NCBI GenBank assembly: GCA_963788505.1
Contig: CAWBGY010000005.1
Span: 1,240,001 to 1,304,000 of the forward strand
Origin: JAIQFF01 sp963788505
Lineage (GTDB): Bacteria > Acidobacteriota > Terriglobia > Terriglobales > Acidobacteriaceae
DNA length: 64,000 nucleotides
Reading direction: 5' to 3'
Below are positions 16,109 to 24,747 of the stretch, piece after piece. The stretch's first letter is position 1. Each line of letters starts with the position of its first letter. Below the pieces are notes generated by a model. It ran no database searches. It saw only the letters and a program-made list of their open reading frames with translations, and had not been told where the DNA came from. The position numbers were made by a program, and so were the translations under genes.

Positions 16109-17155
16109 ATGGCTACGCCTGTGAACTTTCAATTAGGGCTTCTGCCGGAGCGCAAGCTGGATCGGCGCGCGCTGGTGGCCAGTTATGGCTTGTTGATATT
16201 TCTGCTGATTGTGATGGTCAATATCGGCTGGATCTGGCCGGACAGTCTAAACATCCAGCGGCAATATCACGTGACCGAATTGATCCCCATGCCGAGCTTG
16301 CAGCCGAAGGCGCTGAAGATGAAGCCGCCGGCACACATGAAGGCGAAGCTGCTGCCCAAGGCTCCGGTTTTTGAGGCTCCCAAGCTAACCGTGCCGCGTG
16401 AGATTCGCGCGTCGCGTCCTGAGCAACCAGACGTGGCAGCACCCAAAATTGAGGTCAACCATTTCACGCCTGCAGTGGTAAAGCAGGTTACGGGCGGAGC
16501 CCGGCCGACGTTGATCGTCCATACCGGCGAGTTCGGCAGTTCGGCGACTCCAACGGTCAATGCTCCGATACAGAAAGTGCAGACTGGCGGTTTTGGCGAT
16601 CCCGATGGTCTTAAGGGAGAGGGCAAGCCCAACGCTCACCTGGTGGCCACCAGCGCAGGTTCGTTCGATTTGCCGCAAGGAGCGGGAAACGGAAACGGCG
16701 CGGGCGGGGCCAAGGGCATAAAAGGCACCATTGCCAGCGCCGGCTTCGGCAACGGAATCGCGCAAGCCGGACAGGGTGACGGTCGCAGCAATGGACGGGG
16801 CGCCACGGTCCAGACCGCGGGCTTTTCCGCGCAGCAATTCAGCCAGGGCCCCGCCCGGCCGCAACAGGCGGAAACCGGACCTGCGACGACACCTGTGGAA
16901 ATCATTTCCAAGCCCAATCCGGTTTACACTGAGGAAGCCCGGCGTCTGCATCTGCAAGGTGAAGTATTATTGGAAGTATCGTTTGGAGCTAACGGGCAGC
17001 TGCACGTGAATCGGGTTGTGCGGGGTATGGGTCACGGCCTGGACGAGGCTGCGATCTCAGCCGCCAACAAGATGCGATTCAAGCCTGCCCAGCATTACAA
17101 TCAGCCGATAGATTCGACGGCCATTGTGCATGTCATTTTTCAGTTGGCGTATTAG
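16109..17155 (+). CDS. TonB-family energy-transducer protein
   Basis: The 348-residue protein has one N-terminal membrane helix (about residues 28-47, SYGLLIFLLIVMVNIGWIW), a Pro/Lys-rich region and a long Gly/Ala/Gln-rich linker (about 150-250). A C-terminal TonB domain follows (about 260-348: NPVYTEEARRLHLQGEVLLEV, then AAISAANKMRFKPA). TonB proteins span the periplasm and pass proton-motive energy to outer-membrane receptors. No exbB/exbD is nearby, so it may serve a distant system. It lies 23 nt upstream of the M48 protease gene, suggesting cotranscription. Confidence 0.9.
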   Translation: MATPVNFQLGLLPERKLDRRALVASYGLLIFLLIVMVNIGWIWPDSLNIQRQYHVTELIPMPSLQPKALKMKPPAHMKAKLLPKAPVFEAPKLTVPREIRASRPEQPDVAAPKIEVNHFTPAVVKQVTGGARPTLIVHTGEFGSSATPTVNAPIQKVQTGGFGDPDGLKGEGKPNAHLVATSAGSFDLPQGAGNGNGAGGAKGIKGTIASAGFGNGIAQAGQGDGRSNGRGATVQTAGFSAQQFSQGPARPQQAETGPATTPVEIISKPNPVYTEEARRLHLQGEVLLEVSFGANGQLHVNRVVRGMGHGLDEAAISAANKMRFKPAQHYNQPIDSTAIVHVIFQLAY

Positions 17156-17178
17156 GCACGAGAGAGAGGATTTGAGTC

Positions 17179-18942
17179 ATGCGTATTTGGAAATGGATGA
17201 TCACCGCTTCCCTGCTGGCCGCGTTCAGCGCGATGGCGCAGCAGACGACAGCACCAGCTTCCTCATCCGAGGCTCCGATGCCGCCGGCGCAGCAATTAAC
17301 CAACGCTCCGCCTACCGAGACGCCGGCGCCTAGCCCCGCCGCCGCGGCTGCGCCCACTACCATGGACCAGGTGGTTGACCGGTCCATTGAACGCGAGCAC
17401 GCGCTCATCACTTTTCTGAAAACCCGCACCCCGCTGGTGGAGACTTATCTGCAGAACATGAAGCTCGACCCGGCGATGGGACCGACGCCGACCGCGGACC
17501 ATTACTTCCTTGGCCGTCTGGATCTGAGCGATTCCGTGGACCGGGAAGACTACATCTCGAGGGATTCAAGCCTCCAGAACCGCTTGATGGGCGGAGTGAC
17601 CAAACTGTTCAAATTCGAATACAAGCCCATTGGGTTTTCCTGGATGATCTTTGCCGACCGCGACGACTTTGACCGCGCTCATTACAACTTCAAATATGTG
17701 CACCGCGAGTTTTTGGGCGACGTGCGTTGCATTGTTTTTGACATTACCCCCAAAAAAGACGCCGGCAAGGGCCGTTTCCTGGGCCGGATCTGGGTGGAAG
17801 ACCAGGACTACAACATCGTCAGGCTCAACGGCACCTACGCACCCCGGCCCCGCAACGCGCAGTTTTTCCACATGGACAGCTGGCGCCTGAACCTGATTCC
17901 GGGCTATTGGGTCCCGGCCTATATCTACAGTGAGGAAGGGGATTTCAGTTCCGGCTCGAAGGACAAGATGGCTTTCAAGGCACAGACCCGAATCTGGGGT
18001 TATGACCTGAAAAAGAACAATAAGGAAGACGAACTCACCCAGGTACTGGTGGATTCGAGCGTAAAGGACGAAAGCCCCACAGCGCAGGACGCTTCCCCAC
18101 TGCAGGCCCAGCGGGAATGGCAGCAGCAGGCGGAAGATAACGTGATTGAGCGTCTGCAAAATGCAGGCTTGCTGGCGCCGCAAGGGGAAGTGGACAAGAT
18201 CCTGATGACCGTGGTCAACAATCTGGAGGTCACCAACAATATTGACCTGCCCCGGCCGGTCCGCACCCGGGTGATGCTGACTTCGCCGCTTGAAACCTTC
18301 AGCGTAGGCAACACGATCGTCGTCAGCCGCGGTCTTATCGACGTGCTTCCCGACGAAGCCAGTCTGGCCATGGTGCTGGCACACGAATTGGCGCACATTG
18401 TCCTGGGGCACAACCTGGGCAGCCGGTACGCCTTCAATGACCGTATGCTTTTCTCCGACGAGTCGACTTACCAGAATCTCGGGTTCAAGCACGTCCCTGA
18501 AGAAGAAGTCGCGGCCGACAAGAAAGCGATCGAATTGCTGAAGAACTCGCCGTACGCCCAGAAGCTGGATAGTGCCGGGTTGTTTCTGAGAGAGCTGGCC
18601 CAAAGGGGTCCGGCACTTTCCGCGCTGCTGACGCCCCACCTGGGAAACAGCCTCACGGACGGCAAGGGCAGTGTCGAACGGATGGCGGCACTGATGACTT
18701 CGGCACCGGCACTGGATCCGAACAAGCTGGACCAAATTCCTGCCCTGCCGCTGGGTGGACGGGTCAAAGTGAACGCCTGGGATGACCATGTGGAACTGAT
18801 CAAGACCGCACCGGTTGCTATTACGTCAGCCCGGGACAAGATGCCATTTGAGGTGACGCCCTTCTTCCCCCGGCTTACCCGCTACGGCAGCGGCGCCAAT
18901 CCGGGATCGCCGACGACGGCTAACGCAGCGCCGAGCCATTGA
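17179..18942 (+). CDS. M48-family metalloprotease with N-terminal outer-membrane-protein-like domain
   Basis: The 587-residue protein starts with a signal peptide (MRIWKWMITASLLAAFSAMAQ) and an Ala/Pro/Thr-rich linker. Residues about 75-290 form a beta-rich domain (FLGDVRCIVFDITPKK; GRFLGRIWVEDQDYNIVRLNG) resembling LolA/LolB-like lipoprotein carriers. Residues about 325-520 are an M48 peptidase: zinc motif HELAHIVLGH at about 401 and third-ligand Glu in EEVAADKKA. Such a periplasmic peptidase would act like BepA in outer-membrane quality control. The two-domain layout is unusual. It starts 23 nt after the TonB gene with GAGAGAGGA upstream. A terminator follows at 19010. Confidence 0.88.
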   Translation: MRIWKWMITASLLAAFSAMAQQTTAPASSSEAPMPPAQQLTNAPPTETPAPSPAAAAAPTTMDQVVDRSIEREHALITFLKTRTPLVETYLQNMKLDPAMGPTPTADHYFLGRLDLSDSVDREDYISRDSSLQNRLMGGVTKLFKFEYKPIGFSWMIFADRDDFDRAHYNFKYVHREFLGDVRCIVFDITPKKDAGKGRFLGRIWVEDQDYNIVRLNGTYAPRPRNAQFFHMDSWRLNLIPGYWVPAYIYSEEGDFSSGSKDKMAFKAQTRIWGYDLKKNNKEDELTQVLVDSSVKDESPTAQDASPLQAQREWQQQAEDNVIERLQNAGLLAPQGEVDKILMTVVNNLEVTNNIDLPRPVRTRVMLTSPLETFSVGNTIVVSRGLIDVLPDEASLAMVLAHELAHIVLGHNLGSRYAFNDRMLFSDESTYQNLGFKHVPEEEVAADKKAIELLKNSPYAQKLDSAGLFLRELAQRGPALSALLTPHLGNSLTDGKGSVERMAALMTSAPALDPNKLDQIPALPLGGRVKVNAWDDHVELIKTAPVAITSARDKMPFEVTPFFPRLTRYGSGANPGSPTTANAAPSH

Positions 18943-19009
18943 CGCCTGCAGCCGCCGGACGCCCTCGCCCGTTACTTTAAGCAGGGCACGAGACGTTGAA
19001 GAAAACGCA

Positions 19010-19055
19010 GGCCGGGACCGGAAGCAATTTCCGTAGTCCCGGCCTTCGTATTTTT
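19010..19055 (+). terminator. Rho-independent terminator after the M48 gene
   Basis: GGCCGGGAC pairs with GTCCCGGCC and the stem is extended internally by CGGAA/TTCCG. TTCGTATTTTT follows. It lies 67 nt after the stop at 18942. Confidence 0.8.
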
Positions 19056-19153
19056 GGGTTGGCGACCAGGTCCGCGGTGGTTAGGGTCGATGCCCGGGCG
19101 CTGCGGCGAGAACGTGCGGGATAGCTGCTCCACGTTTATGACAAGGCGGCGCC

Positions 19154-19185
19154 AGGGTGTGCAGTAGCTAGGGTGTGCAGTAAAA
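19154..19185 (+). repeat. 16-nt tandem duplication at the 3' end of the methyltransferase gene
   Basis: AGGGTGTGCAGTA occurs at 19154-19166 and again at 19170-19182, a 16-nt period. The minus-strand stop codon (19168-19170) lies between the two copies. Confidence 0.7.
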
Positions 19186-19764
19186 GATGCGCGCCGGCAG
19201 TATGTTCAGGAATTGGAAGTTCTGCCGCACACTGCCGAAGCTCGACTTCAGGTAGGGCAGCACGGCGTTGGTAAATTGATAGACCAGCAGGGCGCCCTCG
19301 GGATGAAGCACCTGCCGCGACTCCTGCATGACTTCCCGGCGCAAGGCATGCGGCATGGTGCTATAGGGAATGCCGGAAATGATGTAATCGGCGGACAGCA
19401 ATCCAAGTCTCGCCAGCACGGAGCGGACATCCGAAGCCGAGGCGTGCACGGCGTGCAGCCGTGGGTCGACAATTTCTTCACGCAGGAAAGCAATGAAGTC
19501 TTCATTCAATTCGATCGCCAGCAGAACCGCGTCCGGGCGCATGCGTTTGAGGATTTCCTGAGTGATGGTTCCAACCCCTGGTCCATACTCTACAATCACC
19601 CGCGCCCTGTCCCAGTCCACGTGGTTCAGAACATCATTCACCAGAAATCGGGAACTGGGAATGAGGGAGCCCAGCATGGCAGGAGACTTGAAAAAATTGA
19701 GCGCGAACAGGAACCGCCGGGATGAGGCGGAAGCTCGGAATGTGATGGTTTGCGGTTTTGACAT
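19168..19764 (-). CDS. SAM-dependent methyltransferase, phospholipid N-methyltransferase-like
   Basis: The 198-residue protein has the PmtA-type N-terminus FALNFFKSPAMLGSLIPSSRFL, a SAM-binding glycine loop (VIVEYGPGVGTIT), the acidic end of strand 2 (LLAIELNEDF) and the catalytic-loop motif IISGIPYSTMP. PmtA enzymes methylate phosphatidylethanolamine toward phosphatidylcholine at the inner membrane. Members of this group also resemble rRNA adenine dimethylases, but the short length and N-terminus favour the lipid enzyme. The gene is divergent from the sulfatase-fold gene. Specificity is inferred. Confidence 0.8.
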   Translation of the reverse strand: MSKPQTITFRASASSRRFLFALNFFKSPAMLGSLIPSSRFLVNDVLNHVDWDRARVIVEYGPGVGTITQEILKRMRPDAVLLAIELNEDFIAFLREEIVDPRLHAVHASASDVRSVLARLGLLSADYIISGIPYSTMPHALRREVMQESRQVLHPEGALLVYQFTNAVLPYLKSSFGSVRQNFQFLNILPARIFYCTP

Positions 19765-19991
19765 CCGTGATTCGCCCCTTGTCCTGAGCTGGAATGGCTA
19801 TCTCCAACCATACACGGGACGGCCATTAGAATCGCTATTTTCATCTGTAGATACGTTGCCGGAAAAGGGTACTTTCGTCATCGCCCAAAGTTTCTTATTG
19901 GACCCCCGGCACCTTGCTGCCGGTCCCACCTTCAGACACAATTAGGATCTCAACCGAAAAACTTGGATTTGGTAGGAGCGAGGATTTCATC

Positions 19992-22475
19992 GTGCGAAGC
20001 TGGACCGCTACATTCCTGAAAATGATCTGGGGAATATACCTGGTCCTGACCTCGATCTATTGTCTGCTGGCGTTTCTGCCTTACACCTATTTTGCCCTGA
20101 TCAAAGCGCCAGCTTATGCCTGGATGCCATGGTTTGCGCACCACCACAAGACTCTCTACTGGCTGGCCCTGCTGGCAGCCGCAGCCGCGAATGGAACGGG
20201 AAAAAAGACGCGCACCGACGGCTTGCTGTTTGGAGCCCTGACACTGGGAGGAATCTACCTCATCGCCCGGCCTTTTATGCCCACGCTGCAGAACAATTGG
20301 GCGGCCTACCGATGGAGTCTGATTGTCCTGCTGCCGCTGATCATGACAGCGGCGTGGGACCTGCGCCAGCACTGGCCGGCCGCCGAGGACGAGGGTAACC
20401 CGATTTCCCTGCTCGAATATTCGAACGGAATTCTGGTGGCGATCACCGTGGCCGCACTCTATGTGGCCGGAGCGGTTGTGCACAGTTACGCCGAGAAGGC
20501 GCCGCTCCATTTTGGACTGGGCAGGTTCGAGCTGACGGGCTGGAGCCTGCTCTCGCATGTTCTGGTGGCGATTATCGTGATCTCGATCCTGAACCTGATT
20601 CGTCTGATCACTCGGCGGTCACGCCATGCGGCCAGCCTGCGACTTGCCCTTAACGGAATCGCGGTTGCACTGGTCATTGGCACCGTTCTGGACCATTTCC
20701 TCGCCGGTTCCCTCAGCTTCGAGGGCTGGGCGGCGCACTTGTACGCGCTTCTTTTTGCGGTGGCTTCGACCCTCTTCCTCGGCTCTCTGGTGTCGCCGTT
20801 CTTGTCGTCGCGGGGCGCGCCGGTCGGAAGCTCGAAAACCGTTCTCCTGCCGGTACTTCTGCCGTTCACCGTTGTCCTCGCCCTGCTGGCGGTCGCCATG
20901 CCAACCTTGATTGGCGAGAGTGACTGGAACGGAGTACTGCAAAGCACCTTCACCATATTCTTCTGGATCGTGCTTAGTCTCTCGGTTTACACCCTGCGGC
21001 CGCGGCGCAAAGGATATTCGGCGGCCACCGTGGTCGCGGTGCTGCTGTTGGCTGGGTTTACCTACAAGGCCCTGCAGGCGACTGATATCTTCTGGGGTCG
21101 GGCCTTGGGGTCCACCGATGATGATGTGGCGCGCGCCATGGAAACTTACGCCGCCCAGGACGCTTCTTTCCAATTGGCGCACCATATTCTTGGTAATGCC
21201 CGCGAGGCGCCATGCGGAGATCTGTGCCGCATCCTGCGACAGTACACCAATATCCGCGACGCCGAGGCCAAAACGGACGTAGAGCTGGTGGATGGACTCG
21301 TCCCGACAAAAACCAAGCGGCCGAATATTTTTATCCTGGTCATCGACTCCATGCGTCCGGACTACCTGGGAGCCTACAACCCCAAGGTGGACTTTACTCC
21401 CAACCTGGACGCCTTCGCGCGGGACAGTGTTCCGCTGCACAATGTTTTCACGCAATACGCCGGCACCACGCTCTCCGAGCCGGCGATATGGTCAGGGGTC
21501 ATGCTGCTGCACGCTCATTACATGCAGCCATTCTCCCGGGTGAATGGCTTGGAGAAGCTGGCGAACACCGACGGTTATCAGATGGTGGTCAGCTACGATA
21601 CCGTGCTGAGCCAGATCCTCTCTCCGTCCGACAAACTGATCAAACTGGATGGCGATAAGCCGCTCTGGAACCGGTTCGAGACGTGCTCGACCCTGGGCCA
21701 GCTGGAAAAAACCCTGGATGCTCGCGGCGATCCGAGCCGTCCCGTGCTGTTTTACGCGCAGCCCATGAACGTGCACCAGTTTGCCCGGAACGACATGCCG
21801 GGAGCGGATGATCCCGACTGGCATTTGCGGCCGGGCTTCAACGACCGGGTGGCTCACGAGGTTCACCAGGTGGACGGATGCCTGGGCAGTTTTTTCGCCT
21901 ACCTCAAAGCCCGCGGCCTGTACGACGAGAGCGTTATCATCGTGACTTCCGACCACGGCGACGCCCTGGGTGAGTTTGGGCGGCACGGTCATTCGCTTTC
22001 GATTTTTCCCGAAGTGGTTCACGTGCCCCTGATCGTGCACCTGCCGGCCAGCATGCGGGGCAAGCTTGTGTACGATGACAACCGGCTTTTGACCCTGACC
22101 GACATCACGCCGTCGCTCTACTATCTGCTGGGGCACCGGCCGATTCGATCGAACCCGGTCTTCGGCCGTCCCCTGTTCACCGAGACCAGGGAAGAGCTGG
22201 ACACCTACCGCAGAAGCGAGCTCTTTCTGGCCTCGGACGAGCGCGCCGTGTACGGCTTGCTGGCAGACAATGGAAGGTTCCTGTACACCACCTACGACTC
22301 TCCCGCCGCGAGCTTCCTGTTTGACCTGAGCCGTGATCCGAACGCGCTGCACAACCTATTGACCGACCCGCTGCAGGAAGAATATGCCCAGCAAATCATC
22401 GAGCATTTGCACACTGTGGCCGATTTTTATGGCTATAAGCCTGGAGTGGGGTCCTTGCTGGCGGCCGCGCGCTAG
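19992..22475 (+). CDS. Membrane-anchored sulfatase / phosphoethanolamine-transferase-fold enzyme
   Basis: The GTG at 19992 has a good GGAGCGAGG site 8-15 nt upstream; longer in-frame starts lack one. The 827-residue product has about ten to twelve membrane helices in residues 1-370. A cytosol-excluded alkaline-phosphatase-superfamily domain covers about 440-810: NIFILVIDSMRPDYLGAYN (metal ligand Asp), TQYAGTTLSEPAIWSG (nucleophile Thr/Ser) and IIVTSDHGDALGEFGRHGHS (Asp-His metal ligands). This layout fits LtaS/EptA-like enzymes that move phospho-groups onto envelope glycans or lipids. The substrate is unknown. No operon partner. Confidence 0.85.
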   Translation: MRSWTATFLKMIWGIYLVLTSIYCLLAFLPYTYFALIKAPAYAWMPWFAHHHKTLYWLALLAAAAANGTGKKTRTDGLLFGALTLGGIYLIARPFMPTLQNNWAAYRWSLIVLLPLIMTAAWDLRQHWPAAEDEGNPISLLEYSNGILVAITVAALYVAGAVVHSYAEKAPLHFGLGRFELTGWSLLSHVLVAIIVISILNLIRLITRRSRHAASLRLALNGIAVALVIGTVLDHFLAGSLSFEGWAAHLYALLFAVASTLFLGSLVSPFLSSRGAPVGSSKTVLLPVLLPFTVVLALLAVAMPTLIGESDWNGVLQSTFTIFFWIVLSLSVYTLRPRRKGYSAATVVAVLLLAGFTYKALQATDIFWGRALGSTDDDVARAMETYAAQDASFQLAHHILGNAREAPCGDLCRILRQYTNIRDAEAKTDVELVDGLVPTKTKRPNIFILVIDSMRPDYLGAYNPKVDFTPNLDAFARDSVPLHNVFTQYAGTTLSEPAIWSGVMLLHAHYMQPFSRVNGLEKLANTDGYQMVVSYDTVLSQILSPSDKLIKLDGDKPLWNRFETCSTLGQLEKTLDARGDPSRPVLFYAQPMNVHQFARNDMPGADDPDWHLRPGFNDRVAHEVHQVDGCLGSFFAYLKARGLYDESVIIVTSDHGDALGEFGRHGHSLSIFPEVVHVPLIVHLPASMRGKLVYDDNRLLTLTDITPSLYYLLGHRPIRSNPVFGRPLFTETREELDTYRRSELFLASDERAVYGLLADNGRFLYTTYDSPAASFLFDLSRDPNALHNLLTDPLQEEYAQQIIEHLHTVADFYGYKPGVGSLLAAAR

Positions 22476-22495
22476 ATTCCACGAAAGTTTTGGAG

Positions 22496-22515
22496 GACGG
22501 GCGTCCCCGCCCGTC
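22496..22515. repeat. GACGGGCG/CGCCCGTC hairpin
   Basis: GACGGGCG and CGCCCGTC pair across a TCCC loop between the convergent sulfatase-fold and dinB genes. It is of the same class as 33413-33430 and may act as a bidirectional terminator-like structure, though no T-run follows. Confidence 0.7.
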
Positions 22516-22587
22516 GTTGCGGAACTCGGCGGCACCAGCTTTTCCTTGCGACCATCGCGGCCACCCTTCGCAGCCAAGGATTTGTCG

Positions 22588-23835
22588 CTACTCTCTGCTC
22601 TTTCCCTTCCCTGGCAATCCGATCGGGCTTTCGTGGGTGCGTTCGCGGAAGCCGCCGCGCATTCCGCTGGCCAGCGACACGCTGGACTCGCCAAACTTGT
22701 CGCGCAGGCGATCCGCAGCCGACAGGGCTTGCTGCCAGCGCCGGCGGCGCTCGTCTTCCAGCAAGTCTCCCTGCCCGGCCACGGCCTCGAATGATGAAGC
22801 GTGCACGCCGAGCAACCGCACCTGGGCGCCCTTGCGCCAATTCTTGCGAAACAGCAACCGGACTTGTTCGAAGATTTCAGTGTCGAGCTGGGTTGGGGAA
22901 CCTAGAGTGTGGGCACGGGTGATGGTGCTGAAGTCCTTGTAGCGCAGCTTAAGCTGGAGGGTGCGAGCATGCAGACCATTTTCACGCAGGCGGCGGCCCA
23001 CCATCTCTGACAGACGCATCAAGGTCGATTCCAGCTGCTCCGGGCTGGCCGTATCTTCGTTGTAGGTGTGCTCGTGGCTGATCGACTTGGGGTCGGTGTC
23101 GGCGCCGACTTCGCTATCGAACCAGCCGCCGGCATCTTCGCCGCGGGCTTTTCCGGCCAGGGCCAGACCCCATTTCCCGAAGCGTTCTTCGAGAAAGGAT
23201 TCCTCGAAACGCCTGAGGTCTCCAACCTTGTGGACGCCCAATCCGTGCAGGCTTTGTTCCGTGACCTTGCCCACGCCGGGAATCTCGCGCACGTCCAGCG
23301 GAGCCAGGAAATTTGCTTCCTGTCCGGGCACAATCCAAAGCACGCCATTCGGCTTGGCCCGCGCCGACGAAACCTTGGCGATAAGCCGCGAGATGCCGAT
23401 CCCGATGGAGCAGTTGAGTGCGGTCTCGCTCTTCATTTTCTGGTGAAGCAGGTGGGCGGCGCGTAACGGAGGGCCGTGCAGTCGTTCGGTGCCGGTCATG
23501 TCGAGATAGGCCTCATCGATCGATGCCATTTCGACCTGGGGAGAGAACGAGGTCAGAACCCGGTGCACCTTTTGGGAACATTCGCGATAGCGGTCGGGAT
23601 GGCCGTTCACGAAGATGGCGTGCGGACACAGCTTGGCCGCGGTGCGCAGCGGCATGGCGGAGTGGACACCAAACTTGCGGGCTTCGTACGACGCGGCGGA
23701 AACCACGCCACGCTCGTCCCGCTGCCCACCCACCACCACGGCCTTGCCTTTCAGCTCTGGCGCGAACAGCTCTTCCACGGAAACGAAGAATGCGTCCATA
23801 TCGACGTGGAAGATCGTCCTGGTGAAAGCGATCAT
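22588..23835 (-). CDS. dinB: DNA polymerase IV (Y-family translesion polymerase)
   Basis: The 415-residue protein has the Y-family catalytic motifs FHVDMDAFFVSVEE (first Asp pair) and ASIDEAYLDMTG (Asp-Glu of motif III). The thumb HhH (DVREIPGVGKVTEQSLHGLG) and little-finger domain (LQLKLRYKDFSTITRAHTL) follow. It copies past damaged bases, usually with low fidelity. The C-terminus ends in a Gly/Arg/Ser-rich tail without an obvious beta-clamp motif that I can fix. The start ATG at 23835 matches family N-termini. No LexA-like operator was recognised. Confidence 0.95.
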   Translation of the reverse strand: MIAFTRTIFHVDMDAFFVSVEELFAPELKGKAVVVGGQRDERGVVSAASYEARKFGVHSAMPLRTAAKLCPHAIFVNGHPDRYRECSQKVHRVLTSFSPQVEMASIDEAYLDMTGTERLHGPPLRAAHLLHQKMKSETALNCSIGIGISRLIAKVSSARAKPNGVLWIVPGQEANFLAPLDVREIPGVGKVTEQSLHGLGVHKVGDLRRFEESFLEERFGKWGLALAGKARGEDAGGWFDSEVGADTDPKSISHEHTYNEDTASPEQLESTLMRLSEMVGRRLRENGLHARTLQLKLRYKDFSTITRAHTLGSPTQLDTEIFEQVRLLFRKNWRKGAQVRLLGVHASSFEAVAGQGDLLEDERRRRWQQALSAADRLRDKFGESSVSLASGMRGGFRERTHESPIGLPGKGKSRE

Positions 23836-23895
23836 AGGAACCGTGGGCGGTGCAAACCGATTTTACCAAGTCGACGGGGTGATGGCGGTGGCCTC

Positions 23896-23990
23896 AAATG
23901 CATCAACCACCAAGGACACGAAGGTGCACGAAGGAAAACACTAAGGTTGTTACTTCGTGAACCTTCGTGTCCTTGGTGGTTGATGCATTT
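23896..23990. repeat. 30-bp perfect inverted repeat (ACCACCAAGGACACGAAGG type)
   Basis: Bases 23896-23925 and 23961-23990 are exact reverse complements. The 35-nt loop carries a further GCACGAAGG/CTTCGTGA pairing. It sits between divergent dinB and the secreted-protein gene, 80 nt before the latter's start. A related CACCACAGAGACACAGGGACAC tract occurs at about 44639. Confidence 0.95.
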
Positions 23991-24070
23991 AGGACCCTTG
24001 ATCGGCGTTGTTCCTTACGGGCTAGCCGAAGATCGTTTATAGTCTTGTGACCATCCAGGGGAGAATCCCG

Positions 24071-24730
24071 ATGACTCTGCTGCGCTGCTTCCTGTTTGCG
24101 TGGTGCATCGCGTGGGCTGCAGGTTCATTCGCTCAGGAGAGCAGCACTCCACTGCCCCCTGCGGAAGGCCGGAAGGCCCAGCTGACCCTGCTTTCGCCTA
24201 TCAGCTCAAAATCTCCCAGTGGTTCTTCGTTCATGGCCAGACTGGAGCACCCGGTTGAGCTGGACGGCAAGCCGGTGCTGCCTGAGGGGACGCTGGTGGA
24301 AGGCCACCTGGAAACAACTCCGGCGCGCCGCATGATGCGGCGGGGCGCGCTGCGCATGGTCTTCGATCGTATCAAGCTGCCGGATGGCAGGGTGCAACCC
24401 GCCCGCTTCGAGCTCTCCTCAACCGAAAGCAATGCTGCCAGGACCGACAGTGAAGGAACGGTCCATCCCACGGTGAGCAAGAAGCGCCTCGCCATCCAGC
24501 TTGGCGGCACGGCCCTGACCGCGAAACTGGCTGACGATCTCTCGGAAGAAGTTTTGGCGACCACTGCCGGTAGCGCGCGCTGGTATGGATTGGCTGCCAG
24601 TACTACGTTCCTTCTGCTGCAAAAGGGTCGCGAGGTGAAGCTCAAGCCAGGAGAGGTAATCGAAGTTGATTTATTGAGGGAAGGTTCTACACTGCCGATC
24701 GACCGATCGGGCGAGCAGAACCGGCCATAG
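24071..24730 (+). CDS. Secreted protein, unknown function
   Basis: The ATG at 24071 follows GGGGAG and opens a signal peptide (MTLLRCFLFAWCIAWAAGSFAQ). The 219-residue product contains a beta-rich region (residues about 35-110) in which GKPVLPEGTLVEGHLE and GALRMVFDRIKLPDGR resemble the TrbI/VirB10-like folds found in many acidobacterial proteins. A short hydrophobic stretch lies near 165-185. No enzyme motif is visible. It is convergent with glgA, the stops lying 17 nt apart. Confidence 0.75.
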   Translation: MTLLRCFLFAWCIAWAAGSFAQESSTPLPPAEGRKAQLTLLSPISSKSPSGSSFMARLEHPVELDGKPVLPEGTLVEGHLETTPARRMMRRGALRMVFDRIKLPDGRVQPARFELSSTESNAARTDSEGTVHPTVSKKRLAIQLGGTALTAKLADDLSEEVLATTAGSARWYGLAASTTFLLLQKGREVKLKPGEVIEVDLLREGSTLPIDRSGEQNRP

Positions 24731-24747
24731 CACATACCCGCCTGGAG

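Noticed and set aside
17566..18789. Minus-strand frame of 407 residues opposite the M48 gene
   Set aside because: The plus-strand product has a signal peptide and HELAH motif, while the antisense frame has no domain.
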